From positions 1 through 64,000 of the forward strand of contig NZ_CADCWS010000001.1 of NCBI RefSeq assembly GCF_902806475.1: DNA of 64,000 nt. Reading direction: 5' to 3'. This document shows positions 18,830-29,437 of the stretch, piece after piece. The notes below the pieces were generated by a model. That model saw only the letters and a program-made list of their open reading frames with translations. It was not told where the DNA came from and did no database searches. Both the position numbers and the translations under genes were made by a program. Every line of letters begins with the position of its first letter. The stretch's first letter is position 1. This DNA is from Candidatus Frankia nodulisporulans. GTDB taxonomy: Bacteria > Actinomycetota > Actinomycetes > Frankiales > Frankiaceae.

Positions 18830-20614
18830 TCAGATCCCAGGGTTCGCGGCGCCGGGGCCGGAGCCGAAACCGGGGCCGGTGGCCCGTTCCCGACGGGCCC
18901 GAGCCACCTGTTCATGTTCCCGGGCGACGTCGGCCTGGCTGAGCGCCGCCGAGGTCTCCACCCGGACCGTCAGCGGCCGCTGCGCCAGACCCTCGTGGGT
19001 CGCGGTGACCTCGAGGATGCCGTCGAAGCCCATCCGGAACTGGATGTGGATCTGCGAGCCGGCCGGGAAACCGGCGGGAATGCCGGTGATCTCCGCCTCG
19101 GCGATCACCTTGTTGTCCTCGACCCGAGGCGACTCGACCCCACCGGCCTGTTCGACGACGTGGACGATGACCGCGTCCTGGTCGTCGCGAACCGTTCCGA
19201 ACGACCGTCCGACGGCGACCGGCAGCCGGTCGTTGCGGTGCACCAGGAACACCGCGTTCTGGTCACCGAACCGGTTGAGCGCGAGCACCCCGAAGCCGCG
19301 GGACACCACGTTGACGACCTGGACCTCGACCGTCCGGCGGACCCGGGACGCCGGCAGGTCCAGGGCCTGCGCCAACCGGTGGCAGGCCGCGTCGAGCGCC
19401 TCCGGGGCGGCCGCGTCGACCCCGGCCCCGTCGACCAGCTGACCGCGGGTGACCAGATCCGCGAGGACGAGTCGTTCCAGCGCCTTCTTCTCACCGTAGA
19501 TCGCCGCGCCACGGGCGACGGCCAGGTCAGGATCGGTGAGCGCCACCGGAACACCGAACTCGGCGGCCAGCCGTCGGGCGACCGCCGGCATCCGCGAGGC
19601 GCCACCGACCAGCAGGATCTGGTCGATGCCACGCACCCCGCGGGCCAGCGCCGCCTGCTGGGCGGCCCGGGTCAGGGCGATCGTGCGGTCCAGCAGGCCG
19701 GCGGTGAGCTCCTCGAGCGCCGACCGGGTCAGCACCACCTCGGTGCGCCGGCCGTCATGCTCGACGACGACGGTGGTCCGCTCGACGTCGGTGAGCTCGC
19801 GGCGGGCCCGTTCGGCGGCGAGCAGCAGGACCTGGGCCGCCTCGGAGGAGTCCAACGGGTCCGGTGCGCCGGGATGTTCGGCGAGGAAGCGGTCACCGAG
19901 CAGCAGCACGATCTTCTCGTCCCAGTCCGCTCCGCCCAGCTGGTGGTCGCCGTCGATGGCGACGACCGACACCCGCCGGTCGGCCAGTTCCACCACCGTC
20001 ACGTCGAACGTGCCGCCGCCCAGGTCGTAGACGAGCGCGACCTCCTCGGCCACCGTGCCCGGGCCACCGAGGGTGCGCCGGCCGCCGATCTCGAACCGGG
20101 CGAACCCGTAGGACAGGGCGGCGGCCGTCGGCTCGTTGATGACATCGACGACGGACAGCCCCGCGTACTCGCCGGCGAGTACCGTGGCGCGCCGTTCCTC
20201 GTCGCCGAAGTAGGCCGGGACGGTGATGACGACGTCGTGCACCGGTTCGCCGGTCGCCAGGGCCGCGTCGGAGACGAGGGCCTTGAGGATCAGCCCGCTG
20301 ACCGCCGGCGCCGACCAGGCCGTGCCCTGGGTGACGAAACGCCAGTCGCCGTCACCCATCCTGCGTTTGACCAGGGAACAGACGTCGTCGGGACGGGCGC
20401 GGGCGAGTTCACGGGCCGGCTGACCGGTGATGTAGTCGTCGGCGCCGACGAACAGCACCACGCTCGGCAGGGTCTGCGCGTCCCCCGCCAACGGGACTAT
20501 CCGCGGCTCACCGGTCTCGGTGACCCGGGCCACGCAGCTGAACGTCGTCCCAAGATCAATACCGTAGACGCTGTGGGAGCTCGCCGCCGAGCGGCGGTCA
20601 AGGTGTCCGACCAC
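18830..20614 (-). CDS. Hsp70-family chaperone (DnaK-like, short lid)
   Basis: Actin-like ATPase domain with phosphate-1 YGIDLGTTFSCVA, phosphate-2 VYDLGGGTFDVTVVEL and adenosine motif ILLVGGASRMPAVA, followed by a substrate-binding beta domain (about 410-560). The alpha lid is reduced to a short Arg-rich tail, so it is shorter than the about 620-residue DnaK. The frame is open to 20650; I prefer GTG 20614 (594 residues), where TAGGTT seven bases upstream could make a leaderless message. It is not dnaK itself: no grpE or dnaJ adjoins it; its neighbour is a J-like partner five bases downstream. Confidence 0.85.
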   Translation of the reverse strand: MVGHLDRRSAASSHSVYGIDLGTTFSCVARVTETGEPRIVPLAGDAQTLPSVVLFVGADDYITGQPARELARARPDDVCSLVKRRMGDGDWRFVTQGTAWSAPAVSGLILKALVSDAALATGEPVHDVVITVPAYFGDEERRATVLAGEYAGLSVVDVINEPTAAALSYGFARFEIGGRRTLGGPGTVAEEVALVYDLGGGTFDVTVVELADRRVSVVAIDGDHQLGGADWDEKIVLLLGDRFLAEHPGAPDPLDSSEAAQVLLLAAERARRELTDVERTTVVVEHDGRRTEVVLTRSALEELTAGLLDRTIALTRAAQQAALARGVRGIDQILLVGGASRMPAVARRLAAEFGVPVALTDPDLAVARGAAIYGEKKALERLVLADLVTRGQLVDGAGVDAAAPEALDAACHRLAQALDLPASRVRRTVEVQVVNVVSRGFGVLALNRFGDQNAVFLVHRNDRLPVAVGRSFGTVRDDQDAVIVHVVEQAGGVESPRVEDNKVIAEAEITGIPAGFPAGSQIHIQFRMGFDGILEVTATHEGLAQRPLTVRVETSAALSQADVAREHEQVARARRERATGPGFGSGPGAANPGI

Positions 20615-20621
20615 ACCCGGG

Positions 20622-20627
20622 AACCTA
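20622..20627 (-). promoter_or_regulatory. Possible -10 box for the Hsp70 gene
   Basis: TAGGTT on the minus strand matches TANNNT and ends seven bases before GTG 20614, consistent with leaderless transcription. No clear -35, and no CIRCE or HAIR heat-shock operator was seen. Confidence 0.3.
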
Positions 20628-20686
20628 TCTTTTGCGGTCTCCGACAGCACTCCCCGGCACCTTGGTGCCAGGCCGATGCCGCCCGG

Positions 20687-20716
20687 CCCGCCGGGGACCC
20701 GCCGGGGACCCGCCGG
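20687..20716. repeat. Tandem 11-mer next to the dapB stop
   Basis: CCCGCCGGGGA twice, then a partial third copy, ending one base before the dapB stop codon (20718-20720). Confidence 0.8.
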
Positions 20717-20717
20717 C

Positions 20718-21524
<807 letters not shown>

Positions 21525-22871
21525 TCAGCTGGCGACGGCGGCGCTGAAATCGTGGTCGTCGAACGGCCCGATGACGCCCAGCGCCCAGGGCTGCGCCACC
21601 AGGGTCGCCGCGATCTCGCGTACGTCCTCGAGTGTCACCGCGTCCACCCGGGCGATGATCTCGGAGACCGAGAGCAGTTCCCCGTGGGCGAGTTCGCTCT
21701 TGCCCAGCCGGCTCATCCGCGAGCCGGTGTCCTCCAGGCCCAGCACGAGCGAGCCGTGGCTCTGCCCGCGGGCCCGGTCGAGTTCCTCGGCGGTGATCCC
21801 GCGCTCGGCGATCGCCCGCACCTCGTCCCGGGCGATCGCGAGCACCTCGTCGGCGCGCCGCGGACCGCAACCGGCGTAGACGCCGAACAGGCCGGCGTCG
21901 GCGAAGTGGGAGGCGAACGAGTACACCGAGTAGGCGAGCCCGCGCTTCTCCCGGACCTCCTGGAACAGCCGGGAGCTCATCCCGCCGCCGAGCGCGGTCG
22001 AGAGCACCCCGAGGGCGAACCGGCGTGGGTCGTGCCGGGACAGCCCGACCGTGCCGAGTACCAGGTTCGCCTGCTCGGTCGGCCGCTCGGAGACCACGAT
22101 GCCGGGTGCCGGCGGGTAGGCGTACCGCCCGGCGCGCACCGGCCGCGGCGTGACACCGGCGCCCAGGCGCGCACCGAACGCGTCGGCGACCAGGTCGAGC
22201 GCACGCTCGTGCTCGAGGTTGCCGGCCACCGCGACGACCAGCGCCGGGGGAACGTAGCGACCGTGGTAGTAGTCGGCGATCGTCTCCCGGCCGAGCCCCT
22301 CGATCGACTCGATCGTGCCGAGCACCGGCCGGCCGAGCGCCGAGGAACCGAGCATGGCCTCGGCGAACACGTCGTGGACGACGTCCCCCGGGTCATCCTC
22401 GTGCATGGCGATCTCCTCGAGGATCACGCCCCGCTCGGCCTCGACGTCGTCGGCGGTCACCAGCGAGCTGGTCACCATGTCGGCGACGACGTCGACGGCC
22501 ATCGGCAGATCGGTGTCGAGCACCCGCGCGTAGTAGCAGGTGTACTCCTTGCTGGTGAAGGCGTTCAGGTCGCCGCCGACCGCCTCCACCGACGCGCTGA
22601 TGGTCAGCGCGTCCCGTCGGGTCGTCCCCTTGAACAGCAGGTGCTCGAGGTAGTGCGAGCAGCCCGCGGTCACCGGTGTCTCGTCGCGCGAGCCCACGCC
22701 CACCCAGACGCCGATCGCGGCCGAGCGGACTCCCGGCACCCGCTCGGTGATGACCCGAAGGCCGCTGGGCAGCACCGTGCGGCGCACGGTGCTGCCCAGC
22801 GGCGATTCGCTGGTGAACCCGCCGGTGGTCAGCCGGGACGGGGCCAGGTCCGGGGTAGGCGTGTCGGTCAC
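21525..22871 (-). CDS. M16-family zinc metalloprotease
   Basis: Pitrilysin-type protease with the inverted zinc motif HxxEH (CSHYLEHLLFKGT) near residue 75, followed by ISASVEAVGGDLNAFTSKEYTCY, and a C-terminal inactive half (VREKRGLAYSVYSF). GTG 22871 gives 448 residues, normal for the single-chain M16B enzymes next to pnp in actinobacteria. The frame continues upstream inside pnp but loses similarity. Ten bases separate it from the pnp stop, so it is in the pnp operon. Substrate unknown. Confidence 0.92.
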   Translation of the reverse strand: MTDTPTPDLAPSRLTTGGFTSESPLGSTVRRTVLPSGLRVITERVPGVRSAAIGVWVGVGSRDETPVTAGCSHYLEHLLFKGTTRRDALTISASVEAVGGDLNAFTSKEYTCYYARVLDTDLPMAVDVVADMVTSSLVTADDVEAERGVILEEIAMHEDDPGDVVHDVFAEAMLGSSALGRPVLGTIESIEGLGRETIADYYHGRYVPPALVVAVAGNLEHERALDLVADAFGARLGAGVTPRPVRAGRYAYPPAPGIVVSERPTEQANLVLGTVGLSRHDPRRFALGVLSTALGGGMSSRLFQEVREKRGLAYSVYSFASHFADAGLFGVYAGCGPRRADEVLAIARDEVRAIAERGITAEELDRARGQSHGSLVLGLEDTGSRMSRLGKSELAHGELLSVSEIIARVDAVTLEDVREIAATLVAQPWALGVIGPFDDHDFSAAVAS

Positions 22872-22881
22872 GACGCGGCCG

Positions 22882-25080
22882 TCAGGAGGTCGACGCCGCG
22901 TCGGCGGCCTCGGCGATCGGCGAGAGCGAGATCTTGCCGCGGTTGTCGATCTCGGTGATCTCCACCTGGAGCTTCTGCCCGACGGTGAGCACGTCCTCGA
23001 CCTTCTCCACCCGCTTGCCGCCGGAGAGCGTCTTGAGCTTGGACACGTGCAGCAGACCGTCCCGACCCGGGGTGAGCGACACGAACGCCCCGAAGTTCGT
23101 GATCTTGACGATCGTGCCGAGGTAGCGCTCGCCGACCTCCGGCATCTGCGGGTTCGCGATCGCGTTGATCGCCGAACGGGCGGACTCGGCGGACGGGCCG
23201 TCCACGGCACCGATGTAGATCGTGCCGTCGTCCTCGACGGTGATCTCGGCGCCGCTGTCGGCCTGGATCTGATTGATCATCTTGCCCTTGGGCCCGATCA
23301 CCTCACCGATCTTGTCGACCGGGATCTTGACCGAGATGACCCGCGGGGCGTGCGCGGACATCTCGTCCGGGCTGCCGATGGCCTCGGCCATCACGTCCAG
23401 GATCGTCAGCCGCGCGCCGCGGGCCTGCTGCAGCGCGGCGGCCAGCACCGAGGCGGGAATGCCGTCGAGCTTGGTGTCCAGCTGCAGCGCGGTGACGAAG
23501 TCACGGGTGCCGGCGACCTTGAAGTCCATGTCGCCGTAGGCATCCTCGGCGCCGAGGATGTCGGTCAGCGTGACGTAGGTGCCATCGGCGTGGATGAGAC
23601 CCATCGCGATGCCGGCGACCGGCGCCTTGAGCGGCACACCGGCGTTGAGCAGCGACAGCGTGCTCGCGCAGACCGAACCCATCGAGGTGGAGCCGTTGGA
23701 GCTCAGCGCCTCGGAGACCTGGCGGATCGCGTAGGGGAACTCCTCGCGGCTGGGCAGCACCGGCAGCAGCGCCCGCTCGGCGAGCGCGCCGTGGCCGATC
23801 TCGCGACGCTTGGGCGAACCCACCCGGCCGGTCTCACCGGTGGAGTACGGCGGGAAGTTGTAGTTGTGCATGTACCGCTTGGTGCGGTCGGGGTTGAGCG
23901 TGTCGACCGTCTGCTCCATGCGCAGCATCGCGAGCGTCGTGACGCCGAGGATCTGCGTCTCGCCCCGCTCGAACAGCGCCGAGCCGTGCACCCGCGGGAT
24001 GTAGTCGACCTCGGCCGACAGCGCCCGGATCTCGGTCGTCGACCGACCGTCGATGCGCACACCCTCGGTGGCGATCCGGGAACGCACCAGCTTCTTGGTC
24101 AGCGCCCGGTAGGCCGGATTGATCTCCTTCTCCCGACCCTCGAACTGGGCGGCGACCTTCTCCGCCGCGAGCCCGCGGACCCGGTCGAGCTCGGCCTCGC
24201 GCTCGGTCTTGCCGGCGATGCGCAGCGCCGCGCCCAGCTCGTCGCCCACCGCGGCGGACAGCGCGTCGAACACGTCGTCCTGGTGGTCGACGAAGACCGG
24301 GAACTCCCGGATCGGCTTGCCGGCGGCCGCGGCCAGTTCGCTCTGCGCCCGGCACAGCTCGCGGATGGCGGGCTTGGCGGCCTCCAGACCCGCGGCGACG
24401 ACCTCCTCGGTCGGCGCGGGAGCGCCCCCGGCGATCAGCTCCACCGTGCCCGGGGTCGCCTCCGCCTCCACCATCATGATCGCCACATCGCCGCCGTCGA
24501 CGACCCGGCCGGCGACGACCATGTCGAAGGTGGCCCGGGAGAGCTCCTCGTGCGTCGGGAAGGCGATCCACTCACCGTCGACGTAGCCGACCCGGGTCGC
24601 ACCGATCGGACCGGAGAACGGCAGACCGGACAGCGTCGTCGACGCGCTCGCCGCGTTGATCGCGACCACGTCGTAGAGGGTGTTCGGGTCCAGGGCGAGC
24701 ACGGTGGCCACGACCTGGATCTCGTTGCGCAGGCCCTTGGCGAACGACGGGCGCAGCGGCCGGTCGATCAGCCGACAGGTGAGGATCGCGTCCTCGCTGG
24801 GCCGGCCCTCACGGCGGAAGAACGAGCCGGGGATGCGCCCGGCGGCGTACATCCGCTCCTCGACGTCCACCGTCAGGGGGAAGAAGTCGAGCTGTTCCTT
24901 GGGCTGCTTGCTGAACGTGGTCGCGGACAGCACCATGGTGTCGCCCAGGAAGGCGACCGCCGATCCGGCGGCCTGCCTGGCCAGCCGGCCGGTCTCAAAA
25001 CGCACCGTGCGGGTACCGGCCGGGGTCGCGATGACCGCCTCTGCCGCATGTGTCGAGTCGTCCACTCGAAGCCACTCCAT
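22882..25080 (-). CDS. pnp: Polyribonucleotide nucleotidyltransferase (PNPase)
   Basis: 732 residues. Two RNase PH-like domains (first about 20-230; second about 330-560 with [18 protein letters not shown] and [12 protein letters not shown]), then KH (about 590-650, [13 protein letters not shown]) and S1 (about 660-725) RNA-binding domains. Phosphorolytic 3'-5' RNA degradation; in actinobacteria it also polymerises RNA tails. Downstream of rpsO, separated by two strong hairpins, as in many bacteria where pnp is autoregulated through its leader. Confidence 0.97.
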   Translation of the reverse strand: MEWLRVDDSTHAAEAVIATPAGTRTVRFETGRLARQAAGSAVAFLGDTMVLSATTFSKQPKEQLDFFPLTVDVEERMYAAGRIPGSFFRREGRPSEDAILTCRLIDRPLRPSFAKGLRNEIQVVATVLALDPNTLYDVVAINAASASTTLSGLPFSGPIGATRVGYVDGEWIAFPTHEELSRATFDMVVAGRVVDGGDVAIMMVEAEATPGTVELIAGGAPAPTEEVVAAGLEAAKPAIRELCRAQSELAAAAGKPIREFPVFVDHQDDVFDALSAAVGDELGAALRIAGKTEREAELDRVRGLAAEKVAAQFEGREKEINPAYRALTKKLVRSRIATEGVRIDGRSTTEIRALSAEVDYIPRVHGSALFERGETQILGVTTLAMLRMEQTVDTLNPDRTKRYMHNYNFPPYSTGETGRVGSPKRREIGHGALAERALLPVLPSREEFPYAIRQVSEALSSNGSTSMGSVCASTLSLLNAGVPLKAPVAGIAMGLIHADGTYVTLTDILGAEDAYGDMDFKVAGTRDFVTALQLDTKLDGIPASVLAAALQQARGARLTILDVMAEAIGSPDEMSAHAPRVISVKIPVDKIGEVIGPKGKMINQIQADSGAEITVEDDGTIYIGAVDGPSAESARSAINAIANPQMPEVGERYLGTIVKITNFGAFVSLTPGRDGLLHVSKLKTLSGGKRVEKVEDVLTVGQKLQVEITEIDNRGKISLSPIAEAADAASTS

Positions 25081-25254
25081 CCTCGTCGTCGGCCGGGTCC
25101 ACGCAGCCGATCGTGTGTTCCGGCCGGGTCCGCGTTTCGAGGATGCCGGTGCTCAGTCGAGGCCCCCGGGAACACGAGCGGAAAGCTCGCACCCGGCGAC
25201 CACGACCGAGGACCGGCGGATCTCGCCGTCACGGACCCGGTCAGGTCCTTCATC

Positions 25255-25279
25255 GTGCCGGCGGGACTCCCGCCGGCAC
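25255..25279 (-). terminator. Strong 11-bp hairpin in the rpsO-pnp gap
   Basis: GTGCCGGCGGG, loop ACT, CCCGCCGGCAC: a perfect stem between rpsO and pnp. Could be a second terminator or a processing/regulatory structure in the pnp leader, as the RNase III hairpin is in E. coli. Which of these is inference. Confidence 0.6.
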
Positions 25280-25313
25280 CTGCCGCACCGGGTACCTACC
25301 CCCCGATGCGGCA

Positions 25314-25344
25314 GAGGGAGCGTCCCGAGCGGGTCCGCTCCCTC
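25314..25344 (-). terminator. Hairpin 8 bp past the rpsO stop
   Basis: GAGGGAGCG pairs with CGCTCCCTC across 13 bases. Located directly after rpsO, it fits a leaky terminator or an mRNA 3'-end stabiliser. Confidence 0.6.
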
Positions 25345-25351
25345 TTGGGCG

Positions 25352-25621
25352 CTATCGACGTAGCCCGAGTCGCTCGATCAGCGACCGGTACCGGTTGATG
25401 TCGGTATTCGACAGGTAGTTCAGCAGCCGGCGCCGGCGCCCGACCAGCAGGAGCAGGCCGCGGCGGCTGTGATGGTCGTGCTTGTGCACCTTGAGGTGCT
25501 CGGTCAGGTCACTGATCCGCCTGGTCAGCATCGCGACCTGGACCTCCGGCGAGCCGGTGTCCCGCTCCACGGTGGCATAGTCCGACATGATCTTCTGCTT
25601 GACGTCGCTCGCGAGCGGCAC
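25352..25621 (-). CDS. rpsO: 30S ribosomal protein S15
   Basis: 89 residues, exact family length. Typical S15 blocks [19 protein letters not shown] and [20 protein letters not shown] are intact. Binds the central domain of 16S rRNA early in 30S assembly. First gene of the rpsO-pnp-M16-dapB stretch; two hairpins follow it. Confidence 0.98.
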   Translation of the reverse strand: MPLASDVKQKIMSDYATVERDTGSPEVQVAMLTRRISDLTEHLKVHKHDHHSRRGLLLLVGRRRRLLNYLSNTDINRYRSLIERLGLRR

Positions 25622-25853
25622 GCTGAACCCTCTCCTCTGCTTCGGGACGGCGTGCGTCCGGGGTCTTCACCACCCGGATCGACAGCCGGTCCGCGGCCAC
25701 CTCGCCGCTGGATCCGGACACGCCACTCCCGCCTGACCCCGAAGCTTATCAACCGACGGCGAACCCCCCGGTCACCGGCCGGCCATCCGCGCCCGACCGC
25801 CCTCGCCCGTCCGACCTGGGCTCCCACCGATCGAGGCTCCCCGCGACCTGGGC

Positions 25854-26783
25854 TCACACCGGCAGGGTCACCGTCCGGGTCGTCTCGACGTCGGCGGCCA
25901 TCTGGGTGACCAGTTCGTCCACCGAGTCGAAGCGCAACGTCGGACGCAGCCGATGGGTGAACTCGTACGCCATGTACGCGCCGTAGAGGTCGCCGTCGAA
26001 ATCGAGCAGAAACGCCTCCACCCGGCGCTCTCGCCCGGCGAAGGTCGGATTCGTGCCGATGGAGATCGCGGCCGGCTGGCGATGCTCCCCCCAGCAGGCG
26101 AACCCGGCGTACACGCCGTCGGCCGGCACCGCGGCCCACGGCGTCGCCTCCATGTTCGCGGTCGGATAGCCGATCGTGCGACCGCGGGCGTCGCCGTGCA
26201 CGACCTCACCCTCGACCCGGTGCGGGCGACCGAGCGCCGCCGCGGCCGACTCGACGTCACCGGCCGCGACCAGACGGCGGATCTCCGTCGAGGACAGCAC
26301 CCGCTCCCCCGCCCGGACCAGCGGCACGCCGCGCACCTCGAACCCGGCGGCCGCGCCGTCGGCGATGAGCGTGCTCAGCCGCCCGGCCGCCCGGTGGCCG
26401 TAGCTGAAGTTCTCCCCGACCACCACGACGCTGGCCCGCAGCCGCCGCAGCAGGATCTCGTGGACGAAGTCGGATGCCGACACCTGGCTGAACCCGGCCG
26501 TGAACGGCTGCACGCACAGTGCGTCGACACCGATCTCGGCCAGCAGCTCGGTCTTGTAGCGCAGGGTGGTCAGCAACGCCGGATGGCTGCCGGGACGCAG
26601 CACCTCGCCGGGATGCGGATCGAAGGTCAGCGCCAGCGCCGGCTGGCCGCGATCGTGCGCCAGGGCCACCGCCTCACCGATGATGCGCCGGTGGCCCCGG
26701 TGCACGCCGTCGAAGAAACCGATCGTGACCACCCCGCCGCCCCACTCGGCCGGCGTGTTCTCGGCGCCCCGCCACGTATGCAC
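25854..26783 (-). CDS. ribF: Bifunctional riboflavin kinase / FMN adenylyltransferase
   Basis: Makes FMN then FAD from riboflavin. The N-terminal nucleotidyltransferase has GFFDGVHRGHR and the LTFDPHPGEVL block; the C-terminal flavokinase has TIGYPTANM and the EAFLLDFDGDLYG segment. GTG 26783 (VHTWRGAENTP...) gives 309 residues, as usual. Same strand as truB, which lies 113 bp upstream. Confidence 0.95.
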   Translation of the reverse strand: MHTWRGAENTPAEWGGGVVTIGFFDGVHRGHRRIIGEAVALAHDRGQPALALTFDPHPGEVLRPGSHPALLTTLRYKTELLAEIGVDALCVQPFTAGFSQVSASDFVHEILLRRLRASVVVVGENFSYGHRAAGRLSTLIADGAAAGFEVRGVPLVRAGERVLSSTEIRRLVAAGDVESAAAALGRPHRVEGEVVHGDARGRTIGYPTANMEATPWAAVPADGVYAGFACWGEHRQPAAISIGTNPTFAGRERRVEAFLLDFDGDLYGAYMAYEFTHRLRPTLRFDSVDELVTQMAADVETTRTVTLPV

Positions 26784-26896
26784 GCAGGGAAGCCTAGGAC
26801 ATTCCCGCGCTGCACCGTCCGGGCGGCACCACCACCGGTGGCGCACCGGGCCACGCGGCCCTCGGCGCCCCCGGTCACCGCGACCGGATATCCACC

Positions 26897-27787
26897 TCAG
26901 GCCGGGGCGAACACGACCAGCGAGCGGACGGTGTCGGCGGTCTCCTCCACCAGCGCCAGCATCGTCCCGTCCGGGTCGAACACCCCGTAGGTACCGGGCT
27001 GTCCCAGCGGCGTCAGGCGCCGGCCGTGGGTGACGTCGACAGCCTGCGCGCCGGCGACCTCACGGCGGGCGAAGCTGGTCGACACCGCCTCCCCCAGCGG
27101 TGTGAGCGCCGCCGCTCCCCGCTGCGCGAAGGTGTCCAGACTCACCGCCGCCGCCAGCGCGAAGGGACCCACGACGGTGCGCCGCAGCGCCACCAGATGC
27201 CCCCCGCATCCCAGCGCCGACCCGAGATCACGCGCGAGCGCCCGGATGTAGGTACCGCTGGAGCAGTCCACCACCACGTCGAGGTCGTCGCCGCGGCGTG
27301 CCAACAGGTCGAAGCGGTGCACCGTGACCCGCCGGGCGGCGAGTTCCACCTGTTCCCCGGCGCGGACCCGGGCGTAGGCCCGCACACCGTCGACCTTCAC
27401 CGCGCTCACGCTCGAGGGCACCTGGTCGATCGGACCGGTGAGCGCGCCCAGTTCCCGGCGCAGCGCCACGTCGTCGACGTCGACCGGCCGGTCCACCAAC
27501 GGCTCGCCCTGCGCGTCGTCGGTGGTGGTCGTCCGGCCGAGACGGATCGTCGCCGTGTAGGTCTTGTCCGTCAGCGCGAGATGGCCCAGCAGCCGGGTGG
27601 CGCGTCCGGCGCCGAGCAACAGCACCCCGGTGGCCATCGGGTCGAGGGTGCCGGCGTGACCGATCCGGCGCTGCCCCAGAATCCGTCGGGCCCGCGCGAC
27701 CACGTCATGGGAGGTGCAGCCGGCCGGCTTGTCGAGGACGAGCAGGCCGTCCACCTGCGGGCCGGTGCCGCGTCCGTGCGGACTCAC
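26897..27787 (-). CDS. truB: tRNA pseudouridine-55 synthase
   Basis: Isomerises U55 in the tRNA T-loop. Catalytic aspartate lies in GHAGTLDPMATGVL; KPAGCTSHDVV and the SGTYIRALARDLG block are typical, and a PUA-like C-terminal region follows. GTG 27787 overlaps the nrnA stop by four bases (GTGA) and gives 296 residues, so it is probably coupled to nrnA. Confidence 0.96.
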   Translation of the reverse strand: MSPHGRGTGPQVDGLLVLDKPAGCTSHDVVARARRILGQRRIGHAGTLDPMATGVLLLGAGRATRLLGHLALTDKTYTATIRLGRTTTTDDAQGEPLVDRPVDVDDVALRRELGALTGPIDQVPSSVSAVKVDGVRAYARVRAGEQVELAARRVTVHRFDLLARRGDDLDVVVDCSSGTYIRALARDLGSALGCGGHLVALRRTVVGPFALAAAVSLDTFAQRGAAALTPLGEAVSTSFARREVAGAQAVDVTHGRRLTPLGQPGTYGVFDPDGTMLALVEETADTVRSLVVFAPA

Positions 27788-28800
27788 CGGGCGCCCAACG
27801 CCGTGGCCGGTGCCAACGCCGCGCGTACCTGGTCCATCAGCGGGACGAGTTCGGCGGTGGAGCGAAAGCCCGCGGCCAGCCGGTGCCCGCCGCCGCCGAG
27901 GGTCACGCACACGGCGCCGACGTCGAGACCACCGCGTGAGCGCACCGACACGTTCCAGCCGGTGCTGTCCTGCCGGCAGATCAGCGCGACCTCCGCGTCC
28001 GACACCGAGCGCAGGATGTCGATGAACCCCTGGATCTCGTCCGGGGCGAGGCCTGCCGCCAGCAAATCCCGCTGCTCACACCAGCTCCAGACCAGGTCGT
28101 GCTCGGGTTCGAGGCGGGCCCGCCCGAGCACCGAGCCCAGCAGCTGGACATAGCCGAAGGGATGGTCGTCCCACAGGTCCCGGCTGATCAGGTCGTGGCG
28201 GATGCCGGTCTCCAGCAGGCGGGCGGCCAGCCGGTGCTCCGCGGCCGTCGTCGCGGCGGAGCGAAACGATCCGGTGTCGGTGACCAGGCCGGCGTAGAGG
28301 GCGGCGGCCATGTCGACGTCCAACGGCACGCCGAGCGCGTCGATGACGTCGACGGCCAGCACGCTGGTCGCCGCGGCCGTGCTGTCGACCAGGTTGACGG
28401 CGCCGAAGCGGGTGTTGGACGGATGATGGTCGATCACCACGGTCCGGGTGCCGGGTGCCGTGGCCGCCGCGGCGAGCCGACCCAGGCGTGCCGGGCTGTC
28501 GGCGTCCAGGGTGACGACCAGGTAGGGGGCGACGCCGATCGCGGCCGGGTCGACCAGCAGCTCCTGGCCGGCGAGGAAACGCAGCGTGCGGGGCACCGCG
28601 AACGGTTCGGCGTCGAAGGACACCCGGACCCGGGCGCCCAGACGGCGCAGCGCCAGCCCCAGGGCCAGCGCCGAACCGAGGCTGTCGGCGTCCGGAGCGA
28701 CGTGCGCCGCCAGCAGGATCTCCTCGCCGGCGGCGACGGTTTCGCGTAGCAGCCCGACGAGTGCCATCCGGTCCGCCGCGGGGCCGCTCCGATCGATCAT
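27784..28800 (-). CDS. nrnA: DHH/DHHA1 phosphoesterase (NrnA-like nanoRNase/pAp phosphatase)
   Basis: 338 residues. DHH-family motifs: the AAHVAPDADSLGSALAL metal site, the VIDHHPSNTRF DHH motif and the C-terminal DHHA1 signature GGGGHRLAAGF. Members degrade 2-5-nt RNAs and dephosphorylate pAp; mycobacterial relatives also hydrolyse cyclic di-AMP-type nucleotides, so the exact substrate is open. ATG 28800 used; ATG at 28767 would give a shorter form. Lies between rbfA and truB. Confidence 0.92.
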   Translation of the reverse strand: MIDRSGPAADRMALVGLLRETVAAGEEILLAAHVAPDADSLGSALALGLALRRLGARVRVSFDAEPFAVPRTLRFLAGQELLVDPAAIGVAPYLVVTLDADSPARLGRLAAAATAPGTRTVVIDHHPSNTRFGAVNLVDSTAAATSVLAVDVIDALGVPLDVDMAAALYAGLVTDTGSFRSAATTAAEHRLAARLLETGIRHDLISRDLWDDHPFGYVQLLGSVLGRARLEPEHDLVWSWCEQRDLLAAGLAPDEIQGFIDILRSVSDAEVALICRQDSTGWNVSVRSRGGLDVGAVCVTLGGGGHRLAAGFRSTAELVPLMDQVRAALAPATALGAR

Positions 28801-28843
28801 CGCCCGTCTCCCTCGCCGTGCCCGCCGACCCGCGAGCCTTCCC

Positions 28844-29386
28844 CTAACGGCCTGTCACATCAAGGTCGCCGACCGCGCCGCGGTCCCGATCGTCGAGGTA
28901 CCCCCGGCTGTCGTCGGTACCCTCGTCCACGGCGTCATCATCCTCGAGCGGGTCGTCCTCGTCGATCACCCGCGGACGTCGATAGGGATCTTCCTCGCCG
29001 GCGGGGCTCGCGTCCCGACGGACCTCCACCAGCCGGGCGTCCCGTGCCCGCGCCACACTGATCAGATCCTCGAGATGACGGGCGTCATCGGGCAGCCGGT
29101 CGTGCACGAAGGTCAGGGTCGGGGTGTTCTTCACCCCGGTGGCCCGGCCCACCTGGCTGCGCAGCAGTCCGCGGGCCGACTCCAGCGCCTCGGCCGAGGC
29201 CTGCCGGTCGGCCTCGCCGCCGTAGACGGTGTAGAAGACCGTCGCGTCCACCAGGTCCGGGCTGACCCGGACATCGGTCACCGTGACCATGCCGAGCCGA
29301 GGATCCTTGACACCGCGTTCCAACATGGACGCGACCACCTCACGGATGCGCACCGCCAACCGGCGCGCCCGGGCTGGATCCGCCAC
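28844..29386 (-). CDS. rbfA: Ribosome-binding factor A
   Basis: KH-like fold (about residues 1-120: LAVRIREVVASMLERGVKDPRL, then VTVTDVRVSPDLVDATVFYT) needed for late 30S maturation and 16S 5'-end processing. The C-terminal 50 residues are acidic and low-complexity, an extension common in actinobacteria. Start is GTG 29386. Follows the DUF503 gene by 51 bp in the nusA-infB operon. Confidence 0.95.
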   Translation of the reverse strand: MADPARARRLAVRIREVVASMLERGVKDPRLGMVTVTDVRVSPDLVDATVFYTVYGGEADRQASAEALESARGLLRSQVGRATGVKNTPTLTFVHDRLPDDARHLEDLISVARARDARLVEVRRDASPAGEEDPYRRPRVIDEDDPLEDDDAVDEGTDDSRGYLDDRDRGAVGDLDVTGR

Positions 29387-29437
29387 CGTCCACCTCCTCG
29401 TTCACATGTCCGTCGTCGTCCCCGCGGGCCCCGTCCG

